Source: Streptomyces aureocirculatus (GTDB taxonomy: Bacteria > Actinomycetota > Actinomycetes > Streptomycetales > Streptomycetaceae). From it: a DNA stretch of 64,000 bases. Positions 26,964-36,729 of this stretch are shown here, in pieces (position 1 is the stretch's first letter; each line of letters begins with the position of its first letter). The translations under genes and the position numbers were made by a program. A model generated the notes under the pieces. It was not told the origin of the DNA, searched no databases, and was given only the letters and a program-made list of their open reading frames with translations. Location of the stretch: contig NZ_JOAP01000001.1 of NCBI RefSeq assembly GCF_000720475.1, forward strand, positions 62,001 to 126,000. The letters are read 5' to 3'.

Positions 26964-28492
26964 CGCGGCAGCCGCGCACCCTGCGCGGTCCGACCGACCA
27001 CGTCGTGGTGGTCGGCGCCGGTCTCGCCGGGCTCTCCGCGACGCTGCACCTCCTCGGTGCGGGCCGCCGGGTGACCGTCGTGGAACGGAATGGGCAGCCG
27101 GGCGGCCGGGCAGGGCTGCGGGAGCTCGGCGGCTACCGCGTCGACACCGGGCCGACCGTCCTGACCATGCCGGACCTGGTGGAGGAGGCGTTCGCGGCCG
27201 TCGGCGACCGGCTCTCCGACCGGCTCGAACTCCTCGCCCTGCACCCGGCCTACCGGGCCCGGTTCGCCGACGGCACCGCCCTGGACGTCCACACCGACGC
27301 CGTCGCCATGGAGACCGAGGTGGAGCGTTTCGCGGGCGCCCGCGAAGCGGTGGGGTACCGGCATCTGCGGGCCTGGCTGACGAAGCTGTACGCCGTCCAG
27401 ATGCGGCGCTTCATCGACACGAACTTCGATTCGCCGTTCGCCCTGTTCTCCGCCGATCTGGCGCGCCTCGCGGCCCTCGGCGGCTTCGGCCGCCTCGATC
27501 ACCGCATCGGCCGCTTCCTGTCCGACGAGCGGCTGCGGCGCGTCTTCACCTTCCAGTCGCTGTACGCGGGTGTCCCACCGGAGCGCGCGCTCGCCGCGTA
27601 CGCCGTGATCGCCTACATGGACACCGTCGCCGGGGTGTACTTCCCGCGCGGCGGCATGCACGCACTCCCCCGCGCCCTGGCCGACGCGGCGGCCGACGCA
27701 GGCGCCACCTTTCACTACGACAGCCCAGTCACCCGTCTGGAGCGCACCGGCGAACGCGTCACCGCGGTCGTCACGGAGCATGCCCGCATCCCGTGCGACG
27801 CCGTCGTCCTCACCCCCGATCTGCCGGTCGCCTACCGTCTCCTCGGCCGGGAGCCGCGCCGCCCGCTGCAACTGCGGCACTCACCGTCGGCCGTCGTCCT
27901 GCACGCGGGAACCGACCGCTCCTGGCCCGGACTCGCCCACCACAATCTGTCCTTCGGCGGCGCCTGGAAGCAGACGTTCAAAGAGCTCACCCGCACCGGC
28001 ACCCCGATGAGCGACCCGTCGCTGCTCATCACCCACCCCACCGTGACCGACCCCTCGCTCGCACCGCCAGGACACCACCTCCTCTACGTCCTCGCGCCCT
28101 GCCCCAACACCGACATCGGCCCGGGAACGCAGGAGTGGCAGGTCCTCGCGCCCCGCTACCGCGACGAGCTGCTCGGCGAGCTCGACCGGCGCGGACTGCC
28201 CGGCGTGGCCGCGGCCGTCGAGCAGGAGTGCCTGGTCACGCCGGTGGACTGGACCGCGGACGGCCATGCGGCCGGCACACCCTTCGCCGTCGCCCACACC
28301 TTCGCCCAGACCGGCCCCTTCCGGCCCCGCAACCTCGTACGCGGGACCGTGAACGCCGTGCTCGCCGGCTGCGGCACCACGCCGGGCGTCGGCGTGCCGA
28401 CCGTGCTGATCTCCGGGAAGCTGGCGGCGGCACGGGTCACGGGACCACGGCCCACACCGATGGACCCCTACGAGAGAGGCGGCACCCTGTGA
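26960..28492 (+). CDS. crtI: Phytoene desaturase
   Basis: A 510-residue CrtI-type FAD desaturase converting phytoene to lycopene. The N-terminal FAD motif is [20 protein letters not shown], followed by PGGRAG. The bacterial CrtI substrate region [16 protein letters not shown] is present, and the C-terminal signature [20 protein letters not shown] is intact. It starts with GTG overlapping the crtE stop, and its own stop overlaps the crtB start, so E-I-B form one coupled unit. Confidence 0.95.
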   Translation: MTRQPRTLRGPTDHVVVVGAGLAGLSATLHLLGAGRRVTVVERNGQPGGRAGLRELGGYRVDTGPTVLTMPDLVEEAFAAVGDRLSDRLELLALHPAYRARFADGTALDVHTDAVAMETEVERFAGAREAVGYRHLRAWLTKLYAVQMRRFIDTNFDSPFALFSADLARLAALGGFGRLDHRIGRFLSDERLRRVFTFQSLYAGVPPERALAAYAVIAYMDTVAGVYFPRGGMHALPRALADAAADAGATFHYDSPVTRLERTGERVTAVVTEHARIPCDAVVLTPDLPVAYRLLGREPRRPLQLRHSPSAVVLHAGTDRSWPGLAHHNLSFGGAWKQTFKELTRTGTPMSDPSLLITHPTVTDPSLAPPGHHLLYVLAPCPNTDIGPGTQEWQVLAPRYRDELLGELDRRGLPGVAAAVEQECLVTPVDWTADGHAAGTPFAVAHTFAQTGPFRPRNLVRGTVNAVLAGCGTTPGVGVPTVLISGKLAAARVTGPRPTPMDPYERGGTL

Positions 28493-29541
28493 CGGACCGC
28501 GAGCTGACGGCCGCGGGTATCACGGACGCCCGCCTGCGCGCCGACTACACCCGCTGCCGGCGTCTCAACGCCCAGCACGGCAAGACGTACTTCCTGGCCA
28601 CACGGCTGCTGCCGGTCGAGAGGCGGCCCGCGGTGCACGCCCTGTACGGCTTCGCCAGGTGGGCCGACGAGATCGTGGACGGCCTCGGTACCCAGGCGCC
28701 GCCCACGGAGCGCGCCGCCGCGCTCAGGGCGCTGCACGCGGACCTGTCGGCAGGCCTGCGGCACGGGCGCAGCGAGCACGCGGTGGTCCGTGCCGTCGCC
28801 GACACCGCCCGCTGGTACGCCATCGCGCCCGCGCTCTTCGAGGACTTCATGGCGTCGATGCGCAGCGACCTCGTCGTCACGGACTACCCGACCTACGACG
28901 ACCTGTACGCCTACATGCGGGGCTCGGCCGCCGCCATCGGGCTGCAGATGCTGCCGGTCCTCGGCACGGTGGTGCCGCGCGAACAAGCCGCGCCCTACGC
29001 CGCGTCCCTCGGCGTCGCCTTCCAGCTCACCAACTTCCTGCGGGACGTGGGCGAGGACCTCGACCGCGGCCGCGTCTATCTGCCCGCCGACCTGCTCGCC
29101 GCCCACGGCGCCGACCGCGCGCTCCTGGAGTGGTGCCGGGCCACCGGGCGCACGGACCGGCGGGTCACATCGGCGCTGCGGGAGACGGAGCGGCTCACCC
29201 GCCGGGTCTACGCGCGCGCCGCACCCGGCATCGCCCTGCTCGACCCGGTGTCACGGCCGTGCGTGCGGACCGCCTTCGTGCTGTACGGCGGCATCCTGGA
29301 CGCCGTCGCCGCCGATGGCTACGCGGTACTGCACCGCAGGGCGGCCGTGCCGCGGCGGCGCCGGGCCGGTGTCGCGCTGCGGGGTCTCACGGCGGCGCTC
29401 GCGGCGCGTGCCGCGGCCAGACTGCCGGTGGGGGCAAGGGCGTCGGGGGGCGTACGAGAGGCCGTCGCGTGTACGGCGGGCCCTGAACCGGGCCCCGGCA
29501 CACACGCTCCGGCGGGCGATGCGGCACGGCGGGCCGTATGA
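28489..29541 (+). CDS. crtB: Phytoene synthase
   Basis: A 350-residue squalene/phytoene synthase joining two GGPP molecules to make phytoene. The first aspartate-rich motif is [10 protein letters not shown] and the second [17 protein letters not shown]; both are intact, as is QLTNFLRDV. The GTG start at 28489 overlaps the crtI stop as GTGA. The C-terminal about 60 residues are Arg/Ala-rich and less conserved. The stop overlaps the following Rieske gene as ATGA. Confidence 0.95.
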   Translation: MTDRELTAAGITDARLRADYTRCRRLNAQHGKTYFLATRLLPVERRPAVHALYGFARWADEIVDGLGTQAPPTERAAALRALHADLSAGLRHGRSEHAVVRAVADTARWYAIAPALFEDFMASMRSDLVVTDYPTYDDLYAYMRGSAAAIGLQMLPVLGTVVPREQAAPYAASLGVAFQLTNFLRDVGEDLDRGRVYLPADLLAAHGADRALLEWCRATGRTDRRVTSALRETERLTRRVYARAAPGIALLDPVSRPCVRTAFVLYGGILDAVAADGYAVLHRRAAVPRRRRAGVALRGLTAALAARAAARLPVGARASGGVREAVACTAGPEPGPGTHAPAGDAARRAV

Positions 29542-30584
29542 AGCGCGACAGGGCCGCGCGGCGCGGGCTCTCACCGCTGCGGCTCCGCCGCCGCCCCGTC
29601 GCCTGGGAGCAGCAGCGCCCCACCTGGCGCGAGGCACGCCCCGCCCTCATCGCGAGCGCGCTCGGGCGCGCGCGGAGCAGGCCGTCGGGCAACTGGTACG
29701 TGCTCGGCGCCTCCCGGGAGTTGGGGGCCGACCGGCCGCTTGGGCGTACGGTCGCGGGGGTGGAGGTCGTGCTGTGGCGCGGGCCCGACGGGCGGCTCCT
29801 CGCGGGCTCCGGTGCCTGTCCGCACCTCGGCGCGCCCCTCAAGGACAGTCCGGTGCGGTGCGGCACGCTCGTCTGCCACTGGCACGGCCTCGCCCTGGAC
29901 GGCGGGGAGTTCCCGGGCTGGGACGCGTATCCCTGCCACGACGACGGCGTCCTGCTGTGGGTCCGCCTCGACCGCGTCGGCGGCGAACCGCCGACGGAAC
30001 GTCCCGTCCTACCGGTCCGGCCGCCGTTGGCGTCCGCGGTGCACGCCGTCTACACCGGGGTCGGCCGGTGCGCTCCGGAGGATGTGATCGCCAACCGGCT
30101 CGACCCGTGGCACGGCGCCTGGTTCCATCCGTACTCCTTCGTCGATCTCACGGTGGCCCACGCCCCGCAGCCGGACGCCGACGCCGACGCCGATGCCCAT
30201 GCCGACAAGGACAAGGACGAGGACGCGTTCGTCGTGGACGTCTCGTTCAAGCTGGCGAGCCGGATGGTGGTGCCGGTGCGCGCGGTCTTCACGGCGCCCG
30301 AGCCCCGTACGGTGGTCATGCACATCACGGAGGGCGAGGGGGCGGGTTCCGTCGTCGAGTCCCATGCGACGCCGCTCACCCCTGACCGTGCGGGACGCCC
30401 GCGCACCGCCGTGGTCGAGGCGGTCGTCGCCACCTCGGAGCGCCCCGGTTTCGCGGTCGCGCGCGCCGCCGCGCCCCTGCTCCGCCCGCTGCTGCGTGCC
30501 GCGGCGGGCCGCCTGTGGCGCGACGACCTGGCCTACGCCGAGCGGCGCTGGACGCTGCGCAGCAGCGGCCGTTTCCCCGGCTGA
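29538..30584 (+). CDS. Rieske non-haem iron oxygenase in carotenoid operon
   Basis: A 348-residue protein. The Rieske [2Fe-2S] ligands are CPH and CHWH, 16 residues apart (residues about 93-114). The mononuclear iron motif N-x2-D-x2-H-x4-H appears as [12 protein letters not shown], so both oxygenase centres are present. A charged repeat of Asp/Ala then Lys/Asp units (encoded at about 30172-30222) interrupts the C-terminal domain. I recall proteins like this annotated as Rieske/DUF5914 in Streptomyces crt clusters. ATGA coupling to crtB places it in the pathway; ring or methyl oxidation of an aryl carotenoid is a reasonable guess. No ferredoxin or reductase partner is adjacent. Confidence 0.85.
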   Translation: MKRDRAARRGLSPLRLRRRPVAWEQQRPTWREARPALIASALGRARSRPSGNWYVLGASRELGADRPLGRTVAGVEVVLWRGPDGRLLAGSGACPHLGAPLKDSPVRCGTLVCHWHGLALDGGEFPGWDAYPCHDDGVLLWVRLDRVGGEPPTERPVLPVRPPLASAVHAVYTGVGRCAPEDVIANRLDPWHGAWFHPYSFVDLTVAHAPQPDADADADAHADKDKDEDAFVVDVSFKLASRMVVPVRAVFTAPEPRTVVMHITEGEGAGSVVESHATPLTPDRAGRPRTAVVEAVVATSERPGFAVARAAAPLLRPLLRAAAGRLWRDDLAYAERRWTLRSSGRFPG

Positions 30585-30689
30585 GGAGGCCACCCACGCC
30601 CGGCGCCTCCCCCTGCCTCACCCCGTACCGCCGCCCCGCCAAGTCCCCCTCCCGCGTGCCTCGCACATTCCCGTTCCAGGAGTAGCGCC

Positions 30690-32063
30690 ATGAACGTCTC
30701 GGTCGTGCTGTTCACGTCCGACCTGCGGGTGCACGACCATCCGCCGCTGCGCGCGGCGCTGGACGAGGCGGCCGGTGTCGTCCCGCTGTTCGTGCGGGAC
30801 GACCGCATCGAAGCGGCGGGGTTCGCCACGCCCAACCGGTCGGCCTTCCTCGCCGACTGCCTGACGGCCCTCGACGAGGCGCTGCGCGACCGGGGCGGAC
30901 ACCTCGTCGTCCGCTCCGGCGACGTCGTCGACGAGGTCTGCGCGGTGGTCGACGCGACGGGCGCGGATTCGGTGCACATGTCGGGCGGGGTCAGCGCTTA
31001 CGCGCAGGGCCGGGAGGAGCGGCTGCGGTCCGCCCTCACCGGGCGGGGCCGCACCCTGCACGTCCACGACGGCGTGGTCACCGCGGTCGCGCCCGGCGCC
31101 GTGACACCGGCGGGCAGCGACCACTTCGCCGTCTTCACGCCGTACTTCAGGCGCTGGGCACAGCAGGGCAAGCGGAACCCGCTCACCGCGCCGCGCGCCG
31201 TCCGCGTCCCGGACGGCGTGGACTCCGAACCCGTGCCGTCCCGTGCCGACGTACGGGGCGTGTCGCCGGGCGTGCCCGCGGGCGGCGAGGCGCAGGCGCG
31301 GTCCCGGCTGCTGGCGTGGCTGCGGTCGGGGATCGCCGGTTACGGCGACGGGCACGACGATCTGCCGGGCGACCGCACCTCGCGCCTCTCCCCGTATCTG
31401 CACTTCGGCGCCCTCTCGCCCGTCGAGGCCGTCCACCGTGCCGGGGAGAAGGAAGGCCCGGGCGCGACGGCGTTCGTACGGCAGTTGTGCTGGCGGGACT
31501 TCCACCACCAGGTGCTCGCCGCCCGCCCCGCGACGGCCCGCGACGACTACCGCGGCCGCGGCGACCGCTGGCGCGGCGAGGACGAGGCCGCTGACGACAT
31601 CGCCGCGTGGAAGGAGGGGCGCACCGGCTTCCCCGTGATCGACGCGGCGATGCGCCAGCTCGCCCACGAGGGCTGGATGCACAACCGCGGCCGCCTCCTG
31701 GTCGCCAGCTTCCTGACCAAGACCCTGTACGTGGACTGGCGCGTCGGCGCCCGGCACTTCCTGCGCCACCTGGTGGACGGCGACATCGCCAACAACCAGC
31801 TCAACTGGCAGTGGGTGGCGGGCACGGGCAACGACACCCGGCCCAACCGCGTACTCAACCCGGTGCTCCAGGGCAGGCGCCACGACCCGGACGGCACGTA
31901 CGTACGCCGCTGGGTCCCCGAGCTGAAGGGCCTTCAGGGCGCCGCGGCGCACGAGCCGTGGAAGCTCGTCGGCCAGGAGCGGGCAGCGTACGACTATCCC
32001 GAGCCGCTCCTGGAACTGTCCGCGGGCCTGGCCCGGTTCCAGCAGGCCAGGGGCGGTACATGA
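30690..32063 (+). CDS. phr: Deoxyribodipyrimidine photolyase
   Basis: A 457-residue photolyase. The N-terminal antenna domain begins VVLFTSDLRVHDHPPLRAAL. The FAD domain shows YLHFGALSP, CWRDFHHQ, TGFPVIDAAMRQL, WMHNRGRLLVASFLTK and NNQLNWQWVAGTG, including the tryptophans used in flavin photoreduction. It would repair UV-induced cyclobutane dimers. The 105-base gap after the Rieske gene holds no gene. Location in a light-controlled crt cluster suggests co-induction with carotenoids. Confidence 0.94.
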   Translation: MNVSVVLFTSDLRVHDHPPLRAALDEAAGVVPLFVRDDRIEAAGFATPNRSAFLADCLTALDEALRDRGGHLVVRSGDVVDEVCAVVDATGADSVHMSGGVSAYAQGREERLRSALTGRGRTLHVHDGVVTAVAPGAVTPAGSDHFAVFTPYFRRWAQQGKRNPLTAPRAVRVPDGVDSEPVPSRADVRGVSPGVPAGGEAQARSRLLAWLRSGIAGYGDGHDDLPGDRTSRLSPYLHFGALSPVEAVHRAGEKEGPGATAFVRQLCWRDFHHQVLAARPATARDDYRGRGDRWRGEDEAADDIAAWKEGRTGFPVIDAAMRQLAHEGWMHNRGRLLVASFLTKTLYVDWRVGARHFLRHLVDGDIANNQLNWQWVAGTGNDTRPNRVLNPVLQGRRHDPDGTYVRRWVPELKGLQGAAAHEPWKLVGQERAAYDYPEPLLELSAGLARFQQARGGT

Positions 32064-32084
32064 CCCGGCCCCGCCGCCCCGCCG

Positions 32085-33188
32085 TCAGCCCGGGGCCCGC
32101 CCTCGTACGGAGAACTCGCGCGCCAGGCCCAGCGCCTCGCCGAGGCTCTGCGGGTACACCACGCCGTCGGGCAGCCGTGCCCCCGCCCAGCCCGGGCCCG
32201 CGACCATGACCAGGGCGCTGTGCCTGGCCCCCGGCACGCCCCAGTCGATGGCGTCCAGATGCCGGACCAGGGGAACGCTCGCGGTCGTACGCGACTGGGA
32301 CCACAGGACCACCACGCCGGGCCCCGCCCGCCGCACCGCCGCCCGCAGGGCCGCCCCCGGTACGGCGCCGCCGAACATGCGCACCGGTACGCCGTACTGG
32401 GCGAGGCCCGCGGTGAGGGCCTCCATGGGCAGGGTGTGCAGTTCGCCCGGGACGCCCGCTACCAGGACGGGCGGGCCGGACGGGCCGGGCGGCCCGGTCC
32501 CTGACGGGGCGCGTGCGGCCGGGATGCGGCGGAGCGCGGAGGAGATGTGCCAGGACAGCAGGTGCTCGACCTCCACATAGCGCTCCCCCGAGGTCTCCCA
32601 CTTGCGTCCGACGGCTCTGAGGGCGGGCATCATCACCTCGTCCCAGGCCGTCACCAGGCCGTGCGCGGCGAGCACGGAGTCGAGCAGCGCGTCCACCGTG
32701 GGCGAGTCGAGCCGCACGGCGGCCCGTGCCAGGCCCCGGCACTCCTTGCGGACCCGCCCGAGGGGCAGCGGGCCCCAGCCACCGCCGGGCGGCCCTGGTG
32801 ACGGTGGTGTGCCGACGTCCTCGGGTCCGCGCCCTGCCGTGCCGCCCGGTGCGGTCCGGGAGGCGGCGCGGGCGGCTTCCGCCGGTGGCACCCCGGACGA
32901 CGTGAGCCTGCACATCTCCTTGAGCACGGCGATGTCGTGCGGTGCCCAGCGCCGGTGCTTGGTGCCCGCACGCCGGTCGGGCCCGATGCCGTAGCGCCGG
33001 TCCCAGGAGCGCAGCGTGGTGGGGGCCACGCCCAGCATCCGCGCTACGGCACCGGTGGCGAGGCCCGCGGGGGCCGCGGGGGCGGCTGGGACGTCTGGGG
33101 CCGCGGGGGCGGCTGGGGCCGGGGCGGCCGTCGAGTGCTCCGCCGCTTCCGTCATCCCGGCCGCTTCCGTCATCCCGGCCGTTTCCAT
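32085..33188 (-). CDS. litR: B12-dependent MerR-type light repressor LitR
   Basis: A 367-residue regulator. The N-terminal MerR winged helix reads GAVARMLGVAPTTLRSWDRRYGIG. The C-terminal adenosylcobalamin-binding domain has WETSGERYVEVEH (a W-x10-EH variant of the CarH/LitR cap motif) and GVPGELHTL, whose His matches the lower axial ligand position. Family members repress in the dark and release DNA when light breaks the Co-C bond. The ATG at 33188 is preferred; the start is not strongly marked. The first about 40 residues are repetitive (GMTEAA twice, then Pro/Ala). It is divergent from litS and converges on the photolyase gene. Confidence 0.9.
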   Translation of the reverse strand: METAGMTEAAGMTEAAEHSTAAPAPAAPAAPDVPAAPAAPAGLATGAVARMLGVAPTTLRSWDRRYGIGPDRRAGTKHRRWAPHDIAVLKEMCRLTSSGVPPAEAARAASRTAPGGTAGRGPEDVGTPPSPGPPGGGWGPLPLGRVRKECRGLARAAVRLDSPTVDALLDSVLAAHGLVTAWDEVMMPALRAVGRKWETSGERYVEVEHLLSWHISSALRRIPAARAPSGTGPPGPSGPPVLVAGVPGELHTLPMEALTAGLAQYGVPVRMFGGAVPGAALRAAVRRAGPGVVVLWSQSRTTASVPLVRHLDAIDWGVPGARHSALVMVAGPGWAGARLPDGVVYPQSLGEALGLAREFSVRGRAPG

Positions 33189-33364
33189 GACCTCGACCCT
33201 TTCCACGACGTCGACGATACGACGCAAGAACGATGCGTGTTGCCGCGTCGCGCGGGCCCGTAGGAACGTCGCCGACAGCGGGAGGCAGGCCGCTCCCCGC
33301 CCGGGGCCGCCGGGCGGTTGTGCCCGCCGGGCCCTCCCGTCTTCGCCGACGTGAAGGAGTCCTC
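33189..33364. promoter_or_regulatory. Divergent litR/litS promoter region
   Basis: A 176-base region separating the two regulators. It holds the litS Shine-Dalgarno AAGGAG at 33354-33359, five bases before GTG. A less GC-rich patch with ACGATACGACGCAAGAACGATGCG lies next to litR, split here as ACGATACGACGCA and AGAACGATGCG. It is the expected LitR autorepression site, but I see no long palindrome. Confidence 0.45.
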
Positions 33365-34024
33365 GTGCGGGTGACGGCAGCAGTGCCCGAAGGGGGTGCG
33401 GTACGAGAAGCGCCCGCACCGGTCGAGGCCGCACCGGTGCGGCAGGCGCGGGCCGAGGCGGATCTCTCCGCCGCGCTCGTGGCGGGCGACCCGGAGGCGC
33501 TCGCCGAGACCTACCGGCGCTGGGGCGACCCCGTGCACGCGGCGGCGGCCCGCTCGCTCGGCGACGCCCGCGAGGCCGAGGACGTCGCGCAGCAGGTCTT
33601 CCTCGCGGTGTGGCGGGGACGGCACGGATACCGGCAGGACCGTGGTGCGCTTGGCGCCTGGATCGTCGGCATCACCCGCAGGAAGGTCGCTGACGCCCTG
33701 TCGGCACGCACCCGCCGCCGCGATCTGCTCGCCGCCGTGGCCGGACGGGTGGACACGGCGCCGCCGCCCGCCTGCGACCCGGAATCCGTCGTCGACCGGG
33801 TCCTCGTCCGGGAGGCACTCGCCCGCCTGCCCCTGCCCCAGCAGCAGGTCCTTTCGCTCGCCTTCCTCCAGGACCTCACCCAGACACAGGTCGCCGAGCG
33901 CACGGGCATGCCGCTCGGCACCGTCAAGAGCCATACGCGCAGGGGGCTGCGGCGGCTGCGCCTGGTGCTCGACGCGGCCGCGGCGGACGACGCCGGGCGG
34001 GCCTGTTCGAGCGACTTCGCGTGA
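33365..34024 (+). CDS. litS: ECF sigma factor LitS
   Basis: A 219-residue ECF sigma factor with region 2 (AARSLGDAREAEDVAQQVFLAVW) and region 4 (LSLAFLQDLTQTQVAERTG, then MPLGTVKSHTRRGLRRLRLV). The first about 35 residues are an Ala/Pro/Glu-rich leader. GTG at 33365 has AAGGAG five bases upstream. By synteny with the S. coelicolor lit-crt cluster it is the light-induced sigma factor that transcribes the crt genes. No anti-sigma gene is adjacent, consistent with control at transcription by LitR. Confidence 0.87.
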   Translation: MRVTAAVPEGGAVREAPAPVEAAPVRQARAEADLSAALVAGDPEALAETYRRWGDPVHAAAARSLGDAREAEDVAQQVFLAVWRGRHGYRQDRGALGAWIVGITRRKVADALSARTRRRDLLAAVAGRVDTAPPPACDPESVVDRVLVREALARLPLPQQQVLSLAFLQDLTQTQVAERTGMPLGTVKSHTRRGLRRLRLVLDAAAADDAGRACSSDFA

Positions 34025-34057
34025 CCTCGTGCCACGGCACGCGTACCGGGCCGCCCG

Positions 34058-34294
34058 TCACGCCGCCTCGTAGCGGTGCGCGTGACCGCCCCGCCACTTC
34101 ACCCACGCGGGGTCGTCGAGCAGGCCCGCCGCCTCCGGAAGACCGGCACGCCGCAGGAACTCGATCACGTCACCGTCGCTGTGCGCGAGACCGAGGATCT
34201 CTCCGCGCACGGTCACCCGACGGCCTCCCGTGCCGGACGGTGGATGCACGACTATCGGCGCTGTGCCTGCCATGCCTCCAGGGTGCGCGGTCAT
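34058..34294 (-). CDS. Small conserved Streptomyces-type protein
   Basis: A protein of about 78 residues (71 if started at the ATG at 34273). It resembles a small family I recall in streptomycetes with an IVVHPPSGTGGRRVTVRGEI start and a DVIEFLRRAGL middle, ending WRGGHAHRYEAA. Function is unknown. The upstream ATG at 34294 overlaps the stop of a 24-codon frame as ATGA, which favours it. The internal ATG at 34273 has GGAGG only one base away. It converges on litS. Confidence 0.65.
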   Translation of the reverse strand: MTAHPGGMAGTAPIVVHPPSGTGGRRVTVRGEILGLAHSDGDVIEFLRRAGLPEAAGLLDDPAWVKWRGGHAHRYEAA

Positions 34295-34365
34295 CGCCGC
34301 TTTCGCGATTGCAGGTACCAGGCCGCGGCGAGGCCGATGAGGACGAGGACGACGAGTATCTTCAT
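34291..34365 (-). CDS. Possible 24-residue membrane peptide
   Basis: A 24-codon frame. Residues 1-17 are hydrophobic (MKILVVLVLIGLAAAWY), followed by a basic tail ending SRKRR, typical of a single-pass membrane miniprotein with a cytosolic positive end. Its stop overlaps the ATG of the following small gene as ATGA. No good Shine-Dalgarno is visible, so translation is unproven. Confidence 0.4.
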   Translation of the reverse strand: MKILVVLVLIGLAAAWYLQSRKRR

Positions 34366-34490
34366 GCGGCACTGGTGCCCGCGATCCCGAAGATGAAGCA
34401 ATGTGGTCGGACTCGCCCACGTGGTGGGGCGGATCCCTTCCTGGCCGTGGCACGTGGGGGTGGGTGGCTCCGTCGCCGCAGACGGCGTGA

Positions 34491-35750
34491 ATGATCGACG
34501 GCATGCTCCTTGAGTCCCTGTCCGTCGTCGCGCTGATCGTTGTACTCGTGTGTGCCGTCGTCCGCCCCTTCGGGCGACCCGAGGCGGTTTTCGCGGTGCC
34601 GACGGCCGCCCTCGTGATCGTCAGCGGTGCCATCCCCTTCGACGACGTGCGCGAGGAGGCCGTCCGGCTCGGGCCGGTGATCGGCTTCCTGGCGGCCGTA
34701 CTCGTGCTGGCCAGGCTCTGCGCCGACGAGGGACTGTTCCGGGCTTGCGGCATCTGGACGGCCCGGTGGGCGCGGCACCGCCCGCAGCGGCTTCTCGGGG
34801 CGGTGTTCGCCCTCGCGTCCGTGATCACGGCGGCGCTCAGCCTGGACGCCACGGTGGTCCTCCTGACTCCTGTGGTCTTCGCGACCGCCACCCGGATGGG
34901 CGCCCGGGCGAAACCCCATGCCTACGCGTGCGCCCATCTGTCGAACACGGCGTCATTGCTGCTTCCGGTGTCGAACCTGACGAATCTGCTGGCCTTCACG
35001 GCCACCGGTCTCTCCTTCACGCGTTTCGCTCTCCTGATGCTGCTGCCGTGGCTGGCCGCGATCGCCGTCGAGTACGCCGTGTTCCGCCGCTTCTTCGCCG
35101 CCGAACTCGCCGCGCCCACGGCGGACGACGGGGAGCAGGACCCGGCCGAACTGCCGCTGTTCGCGATGGTGACGGTGGCCGCGACGCTCGCCGGGTTCGC
35201 CCTCACCTCCGCGGCCGGGGCCGACCCGGCGTGGGCCGCGGCGGCCGGTGCCCTGGTCATGGCCGTCCGCGCGCTGGCCCGGCGCCGCACCACACCGGCG
35301 GCCGTCGTGCGGTCCGCCGCCCTGCCGTTCCTGGCGTTCGTCCTCGCGCTCGGCATCGTCGTACGCGCCGTGCTCGACAACGGCCTGGGCCACGTGCTCG
35401 GCCACGCCCTGCCCGACGGCACCGCGCTGCCCGCGCTGCTCGGCACCGCCGCGCTCGCCGCCGTCCTCGCGAACCTGATCAACAACCTGCCCGCGGTGCT
35501 TGCCCTCGCCCCGCCGGCCGCCGCCTCCGGCCCCGGAGCGGTTCTGGCCGTCCTCCTCGGAGTCAACCTCGGGCCCAACCTCACCTACGCGGGCTCGCTG
35601 GCCACGCTCCTGTGGCGGCGCATCATCCACCACCACGACCACGAGGTCCGCCTCAAGGAATTCACCGTACTCGGCCTGCTCACCGTGCCCCTGACGCTGC
35701 TCGCCGCCACCTTCGCCCTGTGGGGGTCCCTACAGATCATCGACACCTGA
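34491..35750 (+). CDS. ArsB/CitMHS-superfamily membrane transporter
   Basis: A 419-residue ion transporter with about 11-12 hydrophobic helices and two related halves. Conserved elements of the ArsB/SLC13/CitMHS group are SLDATVVLLTPVVFATATR and HLSNTASLLLPVSNLTNLL in the first half. The second half has LANLINNLPAVLAL and LGVNLGPNLTYAGSLATLL. The substrate could be arsenite, a dicarboxylate or another anion; no ars genes are nearby. The start could be 34491 or the ATG at 34503; neither has a clear Shine-Dalgarno. Confidence 0.85.
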   Translation: MIDGMLLESLSVVALIVVLVCAVVRPFGRPEAVFAVPTAALVIVSGAIPFDDVREEAVRLGPVIGFLAAVLVLARLCADEGLFRACGIWTARWARHRPQRLLGAVFALASVITAALSLDATVVLLTPVVFATATRMGARAKPHAYACAHLSNTASLLLPVSNLTNLLAFTATGLSFTRFALLMLLPWLAAIAVEYAVFRRFFAAELAAPTADDGEQDPAELPLFAMVTVAATLAGFALTSAAGADPAWAAAAGALVMAVRALARRRTTPAAVVRSAALPFLAFVLALGIVVRAVLDNGLGHVLGHALPDGTALPALLGTAALAAVLANLINNLPAVLALAPPAAASGPGAVLAVLLGVNLGPNLTYAGSLATLLWRRIIHHHDHEVRLKEFTVLGLLTVPLTLLAATFALWGSLQIIDT

Positions 35751-35835
35751 CCGTGACACCCATACGACCTCCGTACGACGAAACCCCCACACGACGAAGC
35801 GTCCTCGACGTGACATCACACGATCGGACTCCCTG

Positions 35836-36585
35836 ATGACCGACGCCCTGTTCCTCGACCGCATCGCCGACCGGCTTGCGGCCCTGCCCGCCGTCCACGC
35901 CGTCACTCTCGGCGGCTCACGCGCCGAGGGCACGCACACCCCGGACAGCGACTGGGACCTGGCGGTGTACTACCGCGGCCACTTCGACCCGGCCGACCTG
36001 CGTGCCATCGGCTGGGCCGGTGAGGTGTCCGGGATCGGGGGCTGGGGCGGCGGCGTGTTCAACGGCGGGGCGTGGTTCACGGTCGAAGGCCGCGGTGTGG
36101 ACGTGCACTACCGCGACCTCGACGTCGTCGAGCACGAACTCGCTGAGGCCCGGCGAGGGCGCTTCCGCTGGGAGCCGCTGATGTTCCACCTCGCCGGGAT
36201 CCCCAGTTACCTGGTCGTCGGTGAACTCGCCGTCAACCAGGTGCTGCGCGGCACGCTGCCCCGCCCCGCGTACCCGGACGCCCTCCGCGAGGCCGCACCC
36301 GCGATATGGCGGCAGCGCGCGGCCATGACGTTGCGGTACACCAGGTCCGCCCATGTACCGCGCGGACAGGCCACCGAGGTCGCGGGATCGCTCGCCACGG
36401 CCGCTCTGCAGACCGCCCACGCCGTGCTGGCGGCGCGCGGCGAGTGGGTCACCAACGAGAAGCGGCTCCTGCACAGGGCGGGTCTGCGCGACGTCGACGG
36501 TGTGGTCGCACAACTACGACCGGACCCCGCCGTGTTGGCCCGCGCTGCCGAGGAGGCGGAGGGGATGTTCGCGGCAGCCGCGTGA
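35836..36585 (+). CDS. Nucleotidyltransferase-fold protein 1
   Basis: A 249-residue protein with an N-terminal polymerase-beta-type nucleotidyltransferase domain. GGSRAEG and DSDWDLAVYY supply the GS-x-DxD catalytic pattern, and DVHYRDLD may supply the third acidic residue. The C-terminal half is helical, as in aminoglycoside adenylyltransferase-like proteins (RQRAAMTLRYTRSAHVPRG, then LLHRAGL). Known relatives transfer AMP to small molecules or proteins. It is tandem with a second nucleotidyltransferase 145 bases downstream. The substrate is unknown. Confidence 0.8.
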   Translation: MTDALFLDRIADRLAALPAVHAVTLGGSRAEGTHTPDSDWDLAVYYRGHFDPADLRAIGWAGEVSGIGGWGGGVFNGGAWFTVEGRGVDVHYRDLDVVEHELAEARRGRFRWEPLMFHLAGIPSYLVVGELAVNQVLRGTLPRPAYPDALREAAPAIWRQRAAMTLRYTRSAHVPRGQATEVAGSLATAALQTAHAVLAARGEWVTNEKRLLHRAGLRDVDGVVAQLRPDPAVLARAAEEAEGMFAAAA

Positions 36586-36600
36586 CTTGCCCGTACGTCG

Positions 36601-36651
36601 CACACGTCGCGACATCGCACACGTCGCGACATCGCACACGTCACGTACGTC
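36601..36651 (+). repeat. 17-bp tandem repeat between nucleotidyltransferase genes
   Basis: CACACGTCGCGACATCG occurs as two perfect adjacent copies (36601-36634), followed by a diverged copy CACACGTCACGTACGTC. It lies in the 144-base gap between the two nucleotidyltransferase genes. No gene is visible; it could form RNA structure or bind a protein. Confidence 0.8.
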
Positions 36652-36729
36652 ACGCACGTCGGTGCCCGATCCGCGCCCGGGGCGGGGCCGGACCGTCGCC
36701 CGGGGCCGGGGCTGGCACGATGAGCACCC

